This document shows, in pieces, positions 44,818 to 45,460 of a DNA stretch of 45,460 bases; within the stretch, counting starts at the first letter, position 1, and each line of letters opens with the position of its first letter. The DNA comes from Mariniblastus sp. (GTDB lineage Bacteria; Planctomycetota; Planctomycetia; Pirellulales; Pirellulaceae), in assembly GCA_023300235.1 (NCBI GenBank), contig JALZWN010000045.1:1-45460 (forward strand), given 5' to 3'. A program made the translations under genes and the position numbers. The notes under the pieces are model-generated. The model did not search any database, was not told the origin of the DNA, and worked only from the letters and a program-made list of their open reading frames with translations.

Positions 44818-45460
44818 TTAGGCGTGAGTTCCAATGAAGCTACGGATCTTTTCAAGCAAGTCTTTTGATTCAAATGGCTTGGTCAGGTAACCGTCGCAAC
44901 CACTCATGCGGCCGCGGAGTTTGTCAAAGACGCCGTCCTTGCCCGAAAGCATGATCACGGGGATGTGTTTCGTTTTGGCATGCTTCTTAATGAATTTGCA
45001 AAGCTTGTAGCCGTCAAGGCGAGGCATGTTGATGTCTGACAAAATCATGGCCGGGTTGCATTCAGACATCTTGTTGAGTGCCTCAACGCCATCTTTAGCC
45101 TGGACGACATGAAATCCTTCACGCTCCAAGGTCATCATCAGCAACTTGCGGATCGTAGGGCTGTCGTCAACGGTCAAGATTGTTAGCTTCTCGCCAGCGT
45201 TTGCCGGGGCAACGGTAGGTGTTGAATGTGGTGCGACAGCAGCTTCATGAACTTCGTCCGCAAGCTCTTCAGCATCGGCGGCAATGGCCTCTTCTCGTTC
45301 TTTTTCTTCTTGCTCCGCTTTGGCAGCTGCTTCTGCTTGTTGTTTTTCTTTTTCTTCTTGCTCTGCTTTGGCGGCAGCTTCTGCTTGTTGTTTTTCTTTT
45401 TCTTCTTGCTCTGCTTTGGCGGCAGCTTCTGCTTGTTGTTTTTCTTTTTCTTCTTGCTCT
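44818..45460 (-). CDS. PilG-like response regulator with long helical repeat extension (5' end outside window)
   Basis: At least 213 codons, open to the right edge. The C-terminal receiver domain (about the last 122 residues) has LTVDDSPTIRKLL, phosphoacceptor Asp in ILSDINMPRLDGYKLC, then VIMLSGKDGVFDKLRG and GYLTKPFE. This is the PilG/PixG form, including the unusual KDG-FDK sequence. The visible N-terminal part is a charged helix made of 16-residue units with consensus AEQEEKEKQQAEAAAK, then an acidic linker. A TTG at 45177 could be misread as a start, but the frame stays open and protein-like beyond it. PilG stimulates pilus extension in Pseudomonas; the extension is unusual. More domains may lie further upstream. 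Confidence 0.88.
   Translation of the reverse strand, partial: EQEEKEKQQAEAAAKAEQEEKEKQQAEAAAKAEQEEKEKQQAEAAAKAEQEEKEREEAIAADAEELADEVHEAAVAPHSTPTVAPANAGEKLTILTVDDSPTIRKLLMMTLEREGFHVVQAKDGVEALNKMSECNPAMILSDINMPRLDGYKLCKFIKKHAKTKHIPVIMLSGKDGVFDKLRGRMSGCDGYLTKPFESKDLLEKIRSFIGTHA
45311..45460 (-). repeat. 48-bp in-frame tandem repeat inside the PilG-like gene
   Basis: Units begin at plus-strand 45311, 45359, 45407 and 45455 (the last cut by the window edge), exactly 48 bases apart. The units from 45359 onward look identical; the first differs by a few third-position changes. Each encodes 16 residues of Glu/Lys/Gln/Ala-rich helix on the minus strand. Recent expansion is likely, and copy number may vary between strains. 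Confidence 0.92.

Noticed and set aside
45177-45177. TTG at 45177 as the start of a stand-alone 119-aa receiver
   Set aside because: The frame remains open and protein-like upstream, with in-frame 48-base repeats to the window edge; the first beta strand (KLTILTVDD) would also be cut.
45311-45460. Regular repeats suggesting a CRISPR array
   Set aside because: Units are contiguous with no spacers, have a period of 48 (a multiple of three), and keep an open frame fused to a receiver domain. It is a coding tandem repeat.
35686-45460. Calling the operon flagellar chemotaxis
   Set aside because: The receptor tip is of PilJ form, CheA has multiple HPt domains plus REC, and the regulators match PilG and PilH; no CheY/CheZ/FliM-type flagellar neighbours are seen.

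Overview
The window looks like chromosomal DNA of a planctomycete, probably a Pirellulales (Rhodopirellula-like) bacterium. The reasons are a four-gene cluster of families largely confined to Planctomycetota and relatives (DUF1501, PPC-domain protein, DUF1549/DUF1553 cytochrome, WD40/planctomycete cytochrome fusion), a secreted sulfatase beside a beta-helix protein, a BBP2/OmpL-like porin, moderate GC, and gene starts that often lack a Shine-Dalgarno (SD) site. No rRNA, tRNA, CRISPR array or transposase was seen. All family calls come from reading motifs; no database search was possible.

Layout. 1-3550: csrA, a small zinc-ribbon membrane protein and rpsA, with terminators. 3880-7000: a sulfatase and a parallel beta-helix protein that suggest sulfated-polysaccharide breakdown. 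7350-13060: a long-form NfeD protease, a thioredoxin-trypsin fusion translationally coupled to a PhyH-type dioxygenase, and an EamA transporter. 13400-22160: the planctomycete four-gene cluster on the minus strand. 22560-31280: an acidic exported protein, a TPR-like protein, an old-yellow-enzyme oxidoreductase, a catalytically dead RNase H homologue, glgB and an arginine/glycine-rich disordered protein. 31730-33850: an alpha/beta hydrolase whose fold is interrupted by a membrane domain. 34281-35537: a porin that converges on the last block through a bidirectional terminator.

35686-45460 (minus strand, running off the right edge) is the most interesting part. It is a chemosensory operon in the order of the type IV pilus Pil-Chp / cyanobacterial Pix systems: PilG-like REC (with a repeat-rich N-terminal extension), unknown 174-aa protein, PilH-like REC, CheW (PilI), PilJ-type chemoreceptor, ChpA-like CheA with two HPt domains and a REC domain, and a double-CheW protein. 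No CheR or CheB lies in the interval where pilK and chpB usually sit. The PilJ-type receptor carries a complete BLUF (blue light, FAD) domain at its C-terminus with all the canonical flavin-pocket residues. The inferred system is blue-light control of a Pil-Chp-type pathway, plausibly surface motility or attachment, with the photoreceptor built into the chemoreceptor.

Intergenic DNA between about 500 and 31730 holds several families of dispersed, mostly palindromic repeats.
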